Translations under genes and position numbers: made by a program
Notes under the pieces: generated by a model
Told to the model about the DNA's origin: nothing
The model's database searches: none
The model's input: the letters and a program-made list of their open reading frames with translations, nothing else
Part shown: one piece after another, positions 21,745-32,042 of the stretch
Numbering within the stretch: the first letter of the stretch is position 1
Layout: each line of letters begins with the position of its first letter
Assembly: GCA_947243795.1 (NCBI GenBank)
Contig: OX365934.1
Location: 124,001 to 188,000 of the forward strand
DNA length: 64,000 nt
Reading direction: 5' to 3'
Source: Saccharomyces uvarum
Taxonomy: Eukaryota; Ascomycota; Saccharomycetes; Saccharomycetales; Saccharomycetaceae

Positions 21745-23334
21745 CTATAATGCGGAAAAGATGAATAAATTATTGGTTGCAGCGACGGCGATACTGTTTT
21801 CCCTCGGATGCCATGAAAAATGTAAGATATTCTTCTTGAAATCAATATCATCACCCCAATCTTTATTTCTTGCTGACCTCTGTGCTAATGAACCGTATCT
21901 TTTGTTTCTGAATGCCGTTTTGTCAGCTTGTAACACGATTTCATTCATTTCTGTTCCCGGATCTTCTGTGCTTGCTCCTTCACCTCCGGCTATACTACTT
22001 TTGGAGCTATTACTACTACCAACCATGCTTGTATTGCGTCCATTACTTCTGCGCTTGTGACTACTGCTGCTGCTGCTCGAATCTTTATTCTGTATGCTGT
22101 TATTATTGTTTTTGTTACTGTTGTTGCTGTTGCTATTGAGTGCATTGTTTTCGTCAAACGTTTTCACTATGCCGTTGTCATTATCACCTGAGGTTACTAC
22201 GTTTGGATAGATCATAAAATTATTATTGTAAGAACCAGTCATTACACTTGAACTATCGCCACTGAAATTAACTTCAAATTTATCGAAGATCGCATCATTT
22301 TCATAGGTATCGCTCAATCTCTCCTTCAATTGCTCATGGATATTTATGGTTTTTAAAGGCTTGTTGTCCATGTTCACGTCCCAAATTTTGACAGTTAAGT
22401 AATCTCTCGATGCAATGTATCTACCATTTGGACTGAATTTTATATCAGAGATTGACGACGTGATTTCTGTGAAAAAATTGTGATTAATGGGATCCACATA
22501 TTCTTCAAATGTTTTGGTTTTATTGTCACATAACGAGTTTTGTCTCATATCGCATAATTTTATTGTACCTTTTGAGGAAGAATACATGAACAAATTACAT
22601 TCTTGAGGATGAAATTCTGCACTAGTGATCACTTCAGTTAACTCTTCCATATTAGTAGGCTTGATGTCTACAATATTGAAGCTTTGATCAGGTATATCTA
22701 GATTCCATAAATTAATACGCAAATCATCAGCACTTAAAAACGTTTCCTGATCAGAATTCAACGATATTGAATTGATGTGATAGGTATGTGCATTGCTATA
22801 TATACGCTTGGGAGTAGCAGCAATGATTTTATCGTGTTGTGATAATTGAGGTAGCTTTAACGATTGTAGGGATAATACAGCCTTTACGGAACCTCCTCTG
22901 CTATTGTGATTATCAGACTTGCCCTTTTTCTCAAAGGTAACCCCTTCGGTTAAGTTGTTTTGACTAACCAGTTTAATGTTTTTCTCATAAACTTTCCAAA
23001 GCTTTATTGTTTTATCATTTGTACTCAAAAGAAAATGAGATCTTTGTGTTGGTCGTAACCATTTGATTTCATTTATCTTCTCTTCAATCTCCAAGGACTT
23101 CAAGTAATCGAATTCTGCATCGTGGCTTTGAAACTCTGTTAAAAATTTATATTCGCAATGTCTACTATTACTTCTCTCGAAAAGTACTACACGCCCTCCT
23201 TTATCACCAGTAGCCAAATAATTCCCAGTATAGTCGAATTCTACAGCTGTAATAAGATCGGCTTCTGTAACCACGATATCTGCTTTATCACCAAAACATT
23301 GGCTGAACTTGAAATCAAAATTATTTTGTGCCAT
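21745..23334 (-). CDS. CDC55: CDC55, PP2A regulatory subunit B (B55)
   Basis: The product is 529 residues (526 in S. cerevisiae). Cdc55 is the B55 substrate-targeting subunit of protein phosphatase 2A, with Tpd3 and Pph21/Pph22. It acts in mitotic entry, mitotic exit control and the spindle checkpoint. The fold is a seven-blade WD40 propeller; visible blades include [19 protein letters not shown] (about residues 29-47) and [17 protein letters not shown] (about 295-312). Between about residues 395 and 450 lies an Asn/Ser-rich insertion typical of the yeast protein and likely disordered. The final blade ends in [19 protein letters not shown]. It converges on COX13. Confidence 0.97.
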   Translation of the reverse strand: MAQNNFDFKFSQCFGDKADIVVTEADLITAVEFDYTGNYLATGDKGGRVVLFERSNSRHCEYKFLTEFQSHDAEFDYLKSLEIEEKINEIKWLRPTQRSHFLLSTNDKTIKLWKVYEKNIKLVSQNNLTEGVTFEKKGKSDNHNSRGGSVKAVLSLQSLKLPQLSQHDKIIAATPKRIYSNAHTYHINSISLNSDQETFLSADDLRINLWNLDIPDQSFNIVDIKPTNMEELTEVITSAEFHPQECNLFMYSSSKGTIKLCDMRQNSLCDNKTKTFEEYVDPINHNFFTEITSSISDIKFSPNGRYIASRDYLTVKIWDVNMDNKPLKTINIHEQLKERLSDTYENDAIFDKFEVNFSGDSSSVMTGSYNNNFMIYPNVVTSGDNDNGIVKTFDENNALNSNSNNSNKNNNNSIQNKDSSSSSSSHKRRSNGRNTSMVGSSNSSKSSIAGGEGASTEDPGTEMNEIVLQADKTAFRNKRYGSLAQRSARNKDWGDDIDFKKNILHFSWHPRENSIAVAATNNLFIFSAL

Positions 23335-24154
23335 TGTGTATTATATTTAATCTCTCTATGTGCAAGATCTTTCAGTTTGTTCTCAGTATGCTCGTTCGTT
23401 GTTATGAAATCTCTGTTAGGACCCTATTTTCTCCCCTTTTGAATATATGAGAGGAGTGGGGGGTTATTGTATTACACTATCTTATTTACCCTCTGATAGA
23501 AAAAATCAAAATAGGACAAAAAAAAAAGGGTGAATTAAAGTAAAAAAGCAAGCTTAAATTGGCAGAGCTGAGTTCTTCTAGAATGCGGTTGTATGCTCAA
23601 TTCCTTCAGTCTAGCGGATGAACACTCTATCGTAATTGTCTTGTCTGTGCAAACTCCCTTTATCGTTCACGGGAAATCTTGGACAAAATCGAAGGGGAAG
23701 AAAGAAAAAAAGTAAGTAAAAAAACGAAAAAATCTAACAAATCTAGAAACTATTGACGTGTGGGGTGGAAATAAGCCAATGGACACAAAGAAAAACACGT
23801 TTCTGTCGTGGCGGAAAAATAATAGTTACTAGTTGTTTCCTATGTAGTACGAGTCTAAACAAGACGATTATTATAACTCAATGCAATATACACAATCAGT
23901 ACCAGTTCATAGTTATAAATTACTTTCTGACCAGGTTTTTTTCATTATCACATTAAAGGGAAAGAAAGGGAGGCAAAAAAAATCAAACGGAAAAAAGATA
24001 TTCGTAGAATATGATGATTCGTGAGATGTGATGGTATTACGGTTTGATCTATACTTAATTACATTCTTTTGCGTGAAGAGAAGTGTTACTGTTATGGTTG
24101 TTTTATGATTAGAAGGAGTAAAAAATTACTTATATTCTACTTATTTTAATCAAC
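23335..24154. other. CDC55 promoter and RPS26A 3' flank
   Basis: This 820-base region contains the CDC55 5' flank on the left and the RPS26A 3' flank on the right. Poly-A/T runs are frequent (for example 23518-23528). A short frame at 23753-23956 shows no recognisable content. No RNA gene is visible. Confidence 0.45.
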
Positions 24155-24514
24155 TTATAAAGCCTTCTTGGCGGCATCAGCAGGGGAAACCTTGTTTTCT
24201 CTGTTGAATCTTGGTCTTTGAGGTGGAGCTCTGTTCTTTCTGTTTTCTCTGGATCTGACTCTGACAATTCTGGCGTGAATGGCACAAGAGACACAGTAGT
24301 GCAACTTGTTGTAAGTCTTTGGTAGAGCGTATTCAGGGTAGACAGAAGCTTCAGACAAATCTCTGACAGCAGCAGCTTCGACAATGTTTCTGATAGCCAT
24401 TCTCTTGATAGCCTTATCCTTTGGAATAGACTTGGAACAGTTGACACATCTGACTGGCTTGACGTGACCTCTACCTTTCTTGTTTCTACCGTTGGAAGCT
24501 CTCTTCTTTGGCAT
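24155..24514 (-). CDS. RPS26A: RPS26A, 40S ribosomal protein eS26
   Basis: The product is 119 residues, the S. cerevisiae length. eS26 sits at the mRNA exit channel of the small subunit and contacts the Kozak region of mRNA. Its zinc ribbon is formed by C23 and C26 (RCVNC) and C74 and C77 (YCVSC). The N-terminus is highly basic. Codon use is strongly biased toward the set used in highly expressed yeast genes (AGA, TTG, GTC/GCT-type choices), unlike its neighbours. Upstream are a 5'-UTR intron and a pair of Rap1-type sites. S. cerevisiae has a paralogue, RPS26B, elsewhere; the flanking genes here make this the A copy. Confidence 0.98.
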   Translation of the reverse strand: MPKKRASNGRNKKGRGHVKPVRCVNCSKSIPKDKAIKRMAIRNIVEAAAVRDLSEASVYPEYALPKTYNKLHYCVSCAIHARIVRVRSRENRKNRAPPQRPRFNRENKVSPADAAKKAL

Positions 24515-24561
24515 TTTGAATGATCTGAATATGACATTTGTTTTTCAATTCTCACAGTATA

Positions 24562-24899
24562 CTGCGAGAATTTCAAAAAAAAAAAAGTTGTTAGTAACTT
24601 GTTATTTTATTCATAGTTCCAAAGAGAAAAGGAGATTCGTTTCATGTTTGGAGTACATCTCGGGGATTTTGTTTTCGTTATTGCGTCAATTTCGAGGTTG
24701 ATTGTTTGAATATTTCTCCCGTGTATCCTTAGACTCAAATCCTTATAAACGCGTATTAGACGGTTGGTTTTTGTCTTTTATGAAAACACAGGTAGCATCT
24801 CATGCTTTGGACGATATATGTTCATAGGTTTCTCCTCCTAGGTCAACACTCGCGTCTTTCTCCCTTTTCTACTCTCACATCTTAGTGCCATTAACATAC
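24562..24899 (-). other. 5'-UTR intron of RPS26A
   Basis: On the minus strand the intron starts with GTATGT at 24899-24894, has a perfect TACTAAC branch box at 24596-24590, then a T-rich tract, and ends in CAG at 24564-24562. Its length is 338 bases. The 3' site is 47 bases before the ATG. A 5'-UTR intron is what I recall for S. cerevisiae RPS26A. Confidence 0.88.
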
Positions 24900-25652
24900 T
24901 ACTTGAAGACTGTGGTTATATGTTCTTAAATGACAAGCAATAGAAAAGAATAGCCACAGCGAACTTTTAGCTTAGTAGACATTTCATATACCAACTAATC
25001 CCACAGACCCAACGAGAACGACAGTGTAGGCTGGCATCTGGAGGTCCCTCACCAAAGGTAGACAGATGTTTGCGCCCAACAAGCGGGCTTCCTTCCTTCC
25101 AGAGCTGGAGAGGCTTCCCCAGACAGGGGAGACACGTTACTTACCAGCGACACTGTTCAGCCCAACGGGGCCAACTGGATGTTTGCGCGCTCGATCTTGT
25201 TTTTTTTGTTCAGCTAGTTCAAAATGTTTTATAAAAGTCAAAACCATAAAGTGTATGGGTGTATGGTGTTTGGATGTTATAAAGGAATAATTAGTACAGT
25301 AAGTGTCAATCATATGACAGATGCTAATTTGTTATCTTTGAAAGAAGTCAGAGGAGGGAATAATAAATAATTATGACATGAATTGTACTAATATTAATAA
25401 GAATTTTTAAATAAAAATATATCTTGGCCTCTCTAAATCTTTTTGGTTATGTATTTTGTTATTGTTCTTCGTTGTATATGTGGTAAGGCACTTGTTCTAA
25501 TCTTCCGGCAAAGAACTCTCTTTAAACACTTTTTTCACATGTACGTTTGCGTAGTAGGAGTTCAACCTTATAAAAATATTTCTTTGGTTTCCAAAAAAAA
25601 AATATAAATAGAGAATGGAAAGTAAAACAGAAAGGCGACTTTAATAAAAAAG
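24900..25652. other. RPS26A promoter and COX4 3' flank
   Basis: This holds the RPS26A promoter with its Rap1 sites and, further right, the COX4 3' flank. S. cerevisiae annotates the doubtful ORFs YGL188C and YGL188C-A around here. I could not find a convincing equivalent. The segment 25020-25200 is GC-richer than its surroundings. Confidence 0.45.
25252..25276 (-). promoter_or_regulatory. Tandem Rap1 sites of the RPS26A promoter
   Basis: Read on the minus strand, 25262-25252 is ACACCCATACA, a perfect Rap1 ribosomal-protein-gene box. Just upstream is a second, weaker match (AACACCATAC). Two adjacent Rap1 sites followed by a T-rich stretch is the standard layout of yeast ribosomal protein promoters. 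The pair lies about 355 bases upstream of the 5'-UTR intron. Confidence 0.82.
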
Positions 25653-26120
25653 TTAATGATGGTGATCATCACTTGGAACACCGACAGGGTTTAGTTTGTA
25701 AACAGAACCACATTCCCAGCATCTGGCAACTTCGTTAACAGTAGGTTTTAACCACATAATAGTATGTGAACCAGCAGGAGAACCCGTACAACCAACATAA
25801 CGATAATCATCATAAGATTCAATGACGATAGGATCTTTCATGGTACCCCTTCTAGACGAATCTAATGGTTTAGTGTCAAAGACATCGATACCTTCTAATT
25901 TACCTAAAAGTTCCAATCTTGCCAAACCAGTTTCTTGGTCAAGATCTGTTGGAACAGTACCTTCTTTGGCACCAGGACCGATCAAGGTTTCAGGACCGTT
26001 GACTTCAGCTAGATTTTGGGCTATTTTCACCACTGGCTTTTGTTGAAGCAGAAACCTCGAGCTCCATAAAGTTCTTGTAGCTGGTTTAACTAATCTTATA
26101 GATTGACGAACCGAAAGCAT
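25653..26120 (-). CDS. COX4: COX4, cytochrome c oxidase subunit IV (subunit Vb homologue, zinc-binding)
   Basis: The product is 155 residues, as in S. cerevisiae. It is a nuclear-encoded, matrix-side structural subunit of complex IV needed for assembly and activity. The N-terminal about 25 residues (MLSVRQSIRLVKPATRTLW) form a classic basic amphipathic presequence, the textbook mitochondrial import signal. The structural zinc ligands are all present: C111, H119, C134 and C137. The C-terminus ends in a short His-rich stretch (SDDHHH). A 5'-UTR intron lies upstream, and two CCAAT boxes lie beyond it. Confidence 0.98.
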   Translation of the reverse strand: MLSVRQSIRLVKPATRTLWSSRFLLQQKPVVKIAQNLAEVNGPETLIGPGAKEGTVPTDLDQETGLARLELLGKLEGIDVFDTKPLDSSRRGTMKDPIVIESYDDYRYVGCTGSPAGSHTIMWLKPTVNEVARCWECGSVYKLNPVGVPSDDHHH

Positions 26121-26142
26121 TGCGTTTATTTTCTATTTGTTT

Positions 26143-26479
26143 CTACGGCACCAAAAATAGGAAGGACAATGTATAAATATGTTAGTATAGTGCTTCCTGA
26201 TGGGGAAAATCATATAACGTTCAGAGAATGGGGGGAGACAGTGTTGGTGTTCGCACATGTAGGATATAATAGATCTCCGGGATAAATGCATTTTTCATTT
26301 CAATCGCGTAGAAGGTAGGTAGTAGCCTTTTAGACTTGTGGCTAGAGTCTTTTACCTGATTTAATTCTGTTTCGGGTGTTCATTTTCTCCTTCGTAATAT
26401 ATTCGAATAATAATTCATTTCTTTCATCACGATTTCCCCTCTCATCTCGTGCAGTCTTCGAGAAGTAAGTTCAACATAC
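26143..26479 (-). other. 5'-UTR intron of COX4
   Basis: On the minus strand the intron begins GTATGT at 26479-26474, carries a perfect TACTAAC branch box at 26187-26181, and ends at the first AG after it (GTAG, 26146-26143). The length is 337 bases, close to the 342 I recall for S. cerevisiae COX4. The second exon leaves 22 untranslated bases before the ATG. Confidence 0.88.
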
Positions 26480-27009
26480 GTTTAAAAAAGTAATAGTTCC
26501 TTTTGTCTGTGTTAAGTTTTACGCAATCAGCGTGCTAATATAAAGTAGTTGTTTGTAAGAAGAATAAAATACTTCAAATGTCCGTAAAGCTTTCCGTTCG
26601 ATGTTTATACTTGGGAAAAAGTAAAAGTGTCCTTTCCTAGGGCAGGCTTCATTTTCTCTTCCCTTTATTTGCTACTATCCAAGATGGGAGATATCGCTTT
26701 TTCGTAGGACGCCTTTGGAACCCGCCGATCTTATTGGTGGGGAGTCAGCTGACGTCGGACTGAGATCGCGACAGCAAATGGAAGGACATGAACCAATATT
26801 CCAAGTGTCAGCATATTACCTTGATACTATCTACGGGCTCATGTCGATACCTTAATGAAAGACTGTTTATAGAAAAATGCCTTTTTGCCGAAGTGCATCA
26901 TATACAATACTACGGCGCCTTCTGAGGCTAGCCAAGGTAACCTTTATCACTATATAATTAATAACCTACACAATTTCAGTTTTATATAACATAGGTGATG
27001 ACGGGTGAA
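26480..27009. other. COX4 upstream region and TPN1 3' flank
   Basis: The left and central part is COX4 promoter. The right part, just beyond the TPN1 stop, is 3' flank for TPN1 on the same (minus) strand. No further gene or repeat is seen. Confidence 0.45.
26731..26798 (-). promoter_or_regulatory. Two HAP2/3/4/5 CCAAT boxes in the COX4 promoter
   Basis: ATTGG at 26733-26737 (ACCAATAA on the minus strand) and CCAAT at 26793-26797 (ACCAATAT on the plus strand) lie about 250 and 315 bases upstream of the COX4 5'-UTR intron. COX4 is a known target of the heme- and carbon-responsive Hap complex. Opposite orientation is compatible with function. Confidence 0.6.
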
Positions 27010-28755
27010 TTATCGCCCAAATTTACGAAGCTCTAAATACCGGCAAGGTGGATATACAATACCTGAAAATGCCATACTTAGCCACATGGCTACATCACCA
27101 CCTTCTTCACCGAATTTGGCAGCGATTGGTCCGATCCAGTATGCTTGTGCCATACCAACTACCACACCGGCAACTCCTACAACAAAGGCAAATGTTGCAG
27201 CGTAACCATGTGTTAGAACTTCATAGTCTTCCCATTTATCCCAATTATAACGATGCATAGTCTTTTTATGCCTTCTCTTCAACAAATGAATATTCGTCAC
27301 TGAACTCTTTTCAAGTTCTTTGGAAGATCCGATGGGCTCTGATTCCTCTGTTCCATCCATTCCATCCGTAACTGGGGGAAATTCTTTGGTGTATAGATGC
27401 AAAAAGTACCTTCTGAATATTATGTTTTCCTCAAATAATAAAATGAAGTACATACTAATCCAGTAACCAATCATTGGTAGGAAATTTCCCAATATTGTAC
27501 TAAAATGATTACGACCCACCAATGCACAAACCAAATAGACTATAGTACACACGATAGACCAGAACCAACGTGGAATTTTTGCACAAAAAACACTAGAAAG
27601 CTGAATCGAAAATGCTGCAGAGTAAGTATTGATGATATTGTTGGACACCAAACTGAATACCAACACTACCACACAAAACTTTCCAAATCCGTTCCAGCGC
27701 TGGAATCCCGCCCAAAGCAGCCCACCCATGCCATGACTGTCGTACTGCTCTGCCCATGGTTTGTATGACATGGCCACAGAAGCCAATAAAAGACCCAGAA
27801 CACCTACAAAACAGGTAGGTAAAAATGTCCCGAAAAATGTTAAGCAAAAAACTTGAACATATGGTGTATCTTCTGGGAATAAAATGTAATAATCGGCTGT
27901 AATGGACCCCCAGGTGGCTGTGATACTGTAGCATAACGAGAAAAAACTCATCCAATTACCCTTTAGGGTGGAGGAGTCTAATGTTCCTTTCGAAACATAT
28001 GTATCGACTAAGCTATATTTATCACTTGATGAAATATATAGCAATAAAAATGCTGTCAACACGGGAACAGACAAGTATGTTTCTACTTTAACAACTTGTT
28101 TAATACCGAAAATGGCAACCAAGAAAGATAACACAGTCACAATAACAATCCCGACCCATAGAGGCACTTTGTCGTTAGAAATAGCAGCTAGCATTTCACC
28201 GCCAACCACAGAGTTAACCACAGACCAACCCATAACACCAACAATAGAAGCGAGCGCTACAAATTTAACGAACCACCATCCGAATAAATATCTAGCTGTT
28301 ACCATCTGTCTACAACCGGACTGGGGTCCCATAATTGAACAGTAGGCAGCAATTAGACAACCAATTGTCACGGAGATCAAACTCGATGCTAACGATTCTC
28401 TAAAGCTTAAACCAAAAAGCAAAGGCCCCAATAAAAAGGAAGACATGGAAGATAGGCCGCCTGTGGCACTCAACCATAGTCCCGCAACATGAAAGAACTG
28501 CCTTTTTGACGTTCCTCTTTCGTAGGGCGATATTCTCTGAATACCTGTCGATTCCACACCCATTGCATCTACTTTCTTAGAAAGCCAAGATGCTTTGTTG
28601 GCAATCCTTTGAAATAGTGATGGGTTCGAATCAAGATTTTCTGGTGGTGAGCTTAAAGAAGAAGTCGGAGTTCTTTCTTCATAGAATTCTATTGTATCTG
28701 TTGTGTGTTCTGTCTTGTCTGCTTTGCGCTTTACGCCTGTATCCATACCATGCAT
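27010..28755 (-). CDS. TPN1: TPN1, plasma-membrane pyridoxine (vitamin B6) transporter
   Basis: The product is 581 residues (579 in S. cerevisiae). Tpn1 is a proton symporter for pyridoxine, pyridoxal and pyridoxamine in the purine-cytosine permease (NCS1) family. After a hydrophilic, Ser/Pro-containing N-terminus of about 95 residues, about twelve hydrophobic segments follow, starting near FHVAGLWLSATGGLSSMSSF. Conserved NCS1 features include the Gly-rich first helices and the WGSITADYYILFP segment in the middle. The C-terminal region has a hydrophilic loop rich in Glu/Ser before the last two helices. It is a single gene, with YGL185C upstream on the same strand. Confidence 0.93.
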   Translation of the reverse strand: MHGMDTGVKRKADKTEHTTDTIEFYEERTPTSSLSSPPENLDSNPSLFQRIANKASWLSKKVDAMGVESTGIQRISPYERGTSKRQFFHVAGLWLSATGGLSSMSSFLLGPLLFGLSFRESLASSLISVTIGCLIAAYCSIMGPQSGCRQMVTARYLFGWWFVKFVALASIVGVMGWSVVNSVVGGEMLAAISNDKVPLWVGIVIVTVLSFLVAIFGIKQVVKVETYLSVPVLTAFLLLYISSSDKYSLVDTYVSKGTLDSSTLKGNWMSFFSLCYSITATWGSITADYYILFPEDTPYVQVFCLTFFGTFLPTCFVGVLGLLLASVAMSYKPWAEQYDSHGMGGLLWAGFQRWNGFGKFCVVVLVFSLVSNNIINTYSAAFSIQLSSVFCAKIPRWFWSIVCTIVYLVCALVGRNHFSTILGNFLPMIGYWISMYFILLFEENIIFRRYFLHLYTKEFPPVTDGMDGTEESEPIGSSKELEKSSVTNIHLLKRRHKKTMHRYNWDKWEDYEVLTHGYAATFAFVVGVAGVVVGMAQAYWIGPIAAKFGEEGGDVAMWLSMAFSGIVYPPCRYLELRKFGR

Positions 28756-29097
28756 CTAAAACTCTTGCTTAATGCCCTCGTATGATCACTCGAATTCAAA
28801 AATAATAAAGAACGCAAGCAAGATACTCTGCTAAAAAAGAGTTTCAACGTCCATTTTCTTTTTGAACGGCTCTCTTCTTTTTTGCAGCATTATTAAATCA
28901 TACAGACGTAAAATTCATGATGAGATAAGATACGGCGGGCGACTCCGAAATTCTCCCACACGCAGACAAGAGTCACACATCCTCAGGATGTTATTGTTGC
29001 GCAACGCATTCTTGAAGCAGAAAGTAACCCACGCATAAAAATCTCGGAAGTCGTGTGATTTATAATATATATATATATATACATGCTGCTCTTACAA
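28756..29097. other. TPN1 promoter and YGL185C 3' flank
   Basis: This 342-base gap separates two minus-strand genes. A TA dinucleotide run of 16 bases at 29066-29081 lies right after the YGL185C stop and could act as a polyadenylation efficiency element. Nothing else is evident. Confidence 0.5.
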
Positions 29098-30237
29098 TCA
29101 AACAATACGTGAAAAGCACTTATCTTCTGCCACTTCTCCAGATACCACTCGTAAAATTTTTGCCAATGCTAACTCACAACTTTGCTCAAATACTTCCTTT
29201 GTTGCACTGCCCAAATGTGGAGTAATTGAGGTAAGCTTGTCAGAAACTTTAATTTCCTCATCAATAATAGGTTCATTATAAAAGACATCCACGCCAAGAT
29301 GTCTAATTTGTCCTTTCGTAAGAGCATCCGACACGGCTTGTAGGTCTAGGATTACGCCCCTTCCTAAGTTGACTAAAATCAGCTCAGAATTGCAATGCTG
29401 CAGAAACTTTTCGTTAATCAAATGCTTTGTCTGATGAGTTCCTGGTAGTGTGATAACAATAGCATGAAATTGGTGTAGCTTGGCATATATTGTGTCATCT
29501 AGTCTATGGAACTTCCAGTTTTTGCTTCCGGAGATTGTGGATTCTTCACTTCTTTTGCAATAATGTATTTTCATTCCTAACCCGTCTTGCAATTTGCAAG
29601 CCAATTGCTTGCCAATACTTCCGAGACCAAGAATCAAACATTTTTTTCCTCTTGGTGATTCAATAAACATGTTGCCCAATTCGTGACCAAAGGCAAATCC
29701 GTCCTTCCTTGCAGCGTTAGTTCTCGCCACTATTGTGTTCCCAGTTTCTCTAGCAAGTTTCTGGCCATATGAAAATTTCCTGAAACCTTCTAAGATGTGC
29801 CATAAGCCGCAATCTGCCACATCATTACCGACTTCGTTAAGTTTCAAGTCGTCAATCAACCCTTCGTCCTGATCATCTTGGTAATTGTACAATCGAATAT
29901 TGTATTCACGTAATGCGTCCAGATCGAGCCCATTGCAGCCTCTTGAACAAAGCACAATGCATTTCAAATCGCTTCTGGGGAATGACCTATGTTCAATGAT
30001 GTCGCGATTCAATCCGCCAATTCTGTGAAACGCAGGAAATCCCCCATAGATAGCAGTAATTTTGTTTTTTTCATGCTCATCCAGGAAACGAAGAAACTCT
30101 TCCTTGGTATCCAAGTCATAGCGCAAGATATCGAATTTTTCTTTGAATTCTTTGGAATTTAGTGTGGCTGATGTTTCACTTGGGTCGGCAATGAAAAGAA
30201 CGGTGGGTTTCCTGGTGGCTGAAGAAGCGTCAAACAT
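29098..30237 (-). CDS. YGL185C, putative D-2-hydroxyacid dehydrogenase
   Basis: The product is 379 residues. It has the D-isomer-specific 2-hydroxyacid dehydrogenase layout: an N-terminal flavodoxin-like substrate half, then a Rossmann half with GLGSIGKQL (NAD(P) glycine loop, about residue 198) followed by a basic YCKRSEES patch. Further along are LVNLGRGVILD, carrying the substrate-binding Arg, and TPHLGSAT, with the catalytic His near residue 341. The conserved Glu lies in DVFYNEP. The basic residues after the glycine loop suggest NADP(H) preference, which is inference. The substrate is unknown in S. cerevisiae, and the protein is cytosolic by location studies as I recall. Confidence 0.93.
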   Translation of the reverse strand: MFDASSATRKPTVLFIADPSETSATLNSKEFKEKFDILRYDLDTKEEFLRFLDEHEKNKITAIYGGFPAFHRIGGLNRDIIEHRSFPRSDLKCIVLCSRGCNGLDLDALREYNIRLYNYQDDQDEGLIDDLKLNEVGNDVADCGLWHILEGFRKFSYGQKLARETGNTIVARTNAARKDGFAFGHELGNMFIESPRGKKCLILGLGSIGKQLACKLQDGLGMKIHYCKRSEESTISGSKNWKFHRLDDTIYAKLHQFHAIVITLPGTHQTKHLINEKFLQHCNSELILVNLGRGVILDLQAVSDALTKGQIRHLGVDVFYNEPIIDEEIKVSDKLTSITPHLGSATKEVFEQSCELALAKILRVVSGEVAEDKCFSRIV

Positions 30238-30516
30238 TATTATTTATTTGCTTTCCCTTTGTGACTATTACAAAATATGCTACAATAGAAACATCCAACC
30301 ACTCCTCTTTGAACCGCCCTTATACCTATGCAGTGTAGGCAATCTACGAAGTTTTCTTTTTTCGTAAGCATGTGGTCTCGGAAAAGTGAACAAAAAAGTA
30401 AGTATTGATATATTGTTTTTTTAAATTTGAGTTTATACAAATAATACAGTTAAATATTATAGTCCGTTCTTTTGTGGCTCCGAAGTGTATGGAGAAGAGT
30501 AGATGTGAGTTGTTTT

Positions 30517-31914
30517 TTAAAGTTTCGAACCTTTGGCGTTCAATTCTGAATCCTTTCTGATAAAATCTTCATTGTAAAATTCCTCGTAAATACTTAGAGG
30601 CTTATGCAAGTTGTCGACGGTGGTATTCACAGCCAAGTGGTTATTTAACTTGTTGTAGAGATACTTGCCGTTATCTCTAATTTCTATAATATCGGCTTCA
30701 ACCATAGCTGCCAACAAATCTTTTTTCAGATCCACGATGTTTTCGATACCACAGCAAAGACGAACCAAATCCTCAGGGAAGTCTCTTTCCTTTCTCACTT
30801 CCGGGTCAATGGAGGCATGGGACATCTTGCAAGGCATAGATAGCAACGAATTCACGCATCCGAAAGATACTGTAACAGCCCATATGTTCAGCTTTTTGGA
30901 GCTTACTAGCCTCTTTGAATGCTCGAATGAACCTGTCTCGAAGGACAGAACGGCACCCGGCCCATTATTGAACGATTGATGCAGTTTGAAATCTGGGTTG
31001 GAGCGTAGTCCCACGAATCTGGTCTTTGTAGCTTTGTTTGTGTTGGTAGGTTTGAATCCGCACGAGTCTTCTAGCCAATGGGCCAAAATCATCGCATTTC
31101 TCTGTTGTTGGTGTAACCTGACTCCCAAAGTCTTTAAGCCTCTCACAAGGAGCCACGAATCCATGGGAGATAAGCCGGCCCCCGTAGAATTAACCACAAA
31201 GTACAATTTCGCGGCAATTTCAGCTGTTTTACTGATGATAACACCGCCCATCAAGTCGTGGTGGCCGTTGAGATACTTGGTGGCAGACTCGTACACGACA
31301 TCGCAGCTTGGGTTCAGTTGCAAAGGATTGCAATTGAGACCACTCATCATGGTATTGTCAACAATGACTTTCGTGTCGGGAGAGACGCATTTTACATAAC
31401 GCAGTATTTTAGGGATGTCCACCACTTTGCAAAGCGGATTCGTTGGAGACTCCAAAAGAACACAGTCGACCTTATCCAAGGATTGGAAAACCGTCTTGAA
31501 CCTTTCAAAATTCGAGGTGTCCACGTGGACCGTGACAGCGTGGGTCTGGTGCTTGAAGAAATTCAGCAGTCTTTGGGTGCCCCCGTAAAGATCGTCACCA
31601 GCTATTATTGTTGGAGTATGGTCTTCGGTGCCGTTAAGCAAGACCAGTCCACGCAAAATGATATCCAGTGCTGTCATACCGCTGCTCACGGCCAACACGT
31701 TCTCCTGTGGGACACGGTAGAGCTTACCGATCTGGTTCTGCAAAACGCTTCTCGTAGGGTTGCCCGATCTGGAGTAATCGTAATCCTGTGCGGCTTCGTT
31801 ATTCAGGTCCACTTTGAAAGTGGTCGATAGATATACTGGTGGCACGGAAGCAGAATGCTGGTCATTCTGAGAGCCTGTATTCACCACGACTGTATCCAGT
31901 GTTTTGATTGGCAT
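30517..31914 (-). CDS. STR3: STR3, peroxisomal cystathionine beta-lyase
   Basis: The product is 465 residues, the S. cerevisiae length. Str3 cleaves cystathionine to homocysteine, pyruvate and ammonia in the transsulfuration route toward methionine. It is a Cys/Met-metabolism PLP enzyme. The Schiff-base lysine is K213 in ESATKYLNGHHD, and the phosphate-binding SSGMTALD lies near residue 77. The last three residues are SKL, a perfect PTS1 peroxisomal targeting signal, in keeping with the reported peroxisomal location. The promoter carries Met31/Met32-type sites and a TATA run, consistent with control by Met4 during sulfur limitation. Confidence 0.97.
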   Translation of the reverse strand: MPIKTLDTVVVNTGSQNDQHSASVPPVYLSTTFKVDLNNEAAQDYDYSRSGNPTRSVLQNQIGKLYRVPQENVLAVSSGMTALDIILRGLVLLNGTEDHTPTIIAGDDLYGGTQRLLNFFKHQTHAVTVHVDTSNFERFKTVFQSLDKVDCVLLESPTNPLCKVVDIPKILRYVKCVSPDTKVIVDNTMMSGLNCNPLQLNPSCDVVYESATKYLNGHHDLMGGVIISKTAEIAAKLYFVVNSTGAGLSPMDSWLLVRGLKTLGVRLHQQQRNAMILAHWLEDSCGFKPTNTNKATKTRFVGLRSNPDFKLHQSFNNGPGAVLSFETGSFEHSKRLVSSKKLNIWAVTVSFGCVNSLLSMPCKMSHASIDPEVRKERDFPEDLVRLCCGIENIVDLKKDLLAAMVEADIIEIRDNGKYLYNKLNNHLAVNTTVDNLHKPLSIYEEFYNEDFIRKDSELNAKGSKL

Positions 31915-32028
31915 TTTGTTTCGCTTGTTAGTTTGTTTGCTTGTTTGCTTGTTTGTTATATATTCCGGTTTAACCGATAAGCTTCAAGTACAGAACTTGC
32001 AAAATATATATGTATAACCCAGTATAGA

Positions 32029-32042
32029 TATATATATATATA
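32029..32042 (-). promoter_or_regulatory. TATA run in the STR3 promoter
   Basis: A 14-base AT dinucleotide run lies 115-128 bases upstream of the STR3 ATG, a normal distance for a yeast TATA element in a strongly regulated gene. Confidence 0.5.

Noticed and set aside
24130-24576. 148-codon minus-strand frame overlapping RPS26A in another frame
   Set aside because: RPS26A itself is a perfect eS26 sequence; the overlapping frame arises from its codon bias.
25020-25200. GC-richer patch considered as a small gene (YGL188C or YGL188C-A)
   Set aside because: I could not find a minus-strand frame there with a supportable start and length.
31258-31830. 190-codon plus-strand frame antisense to STR3
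   Set aside because: Antisense shadow of STR3; no independent domain, and STR3 is a complete, well-conserved enzyme.
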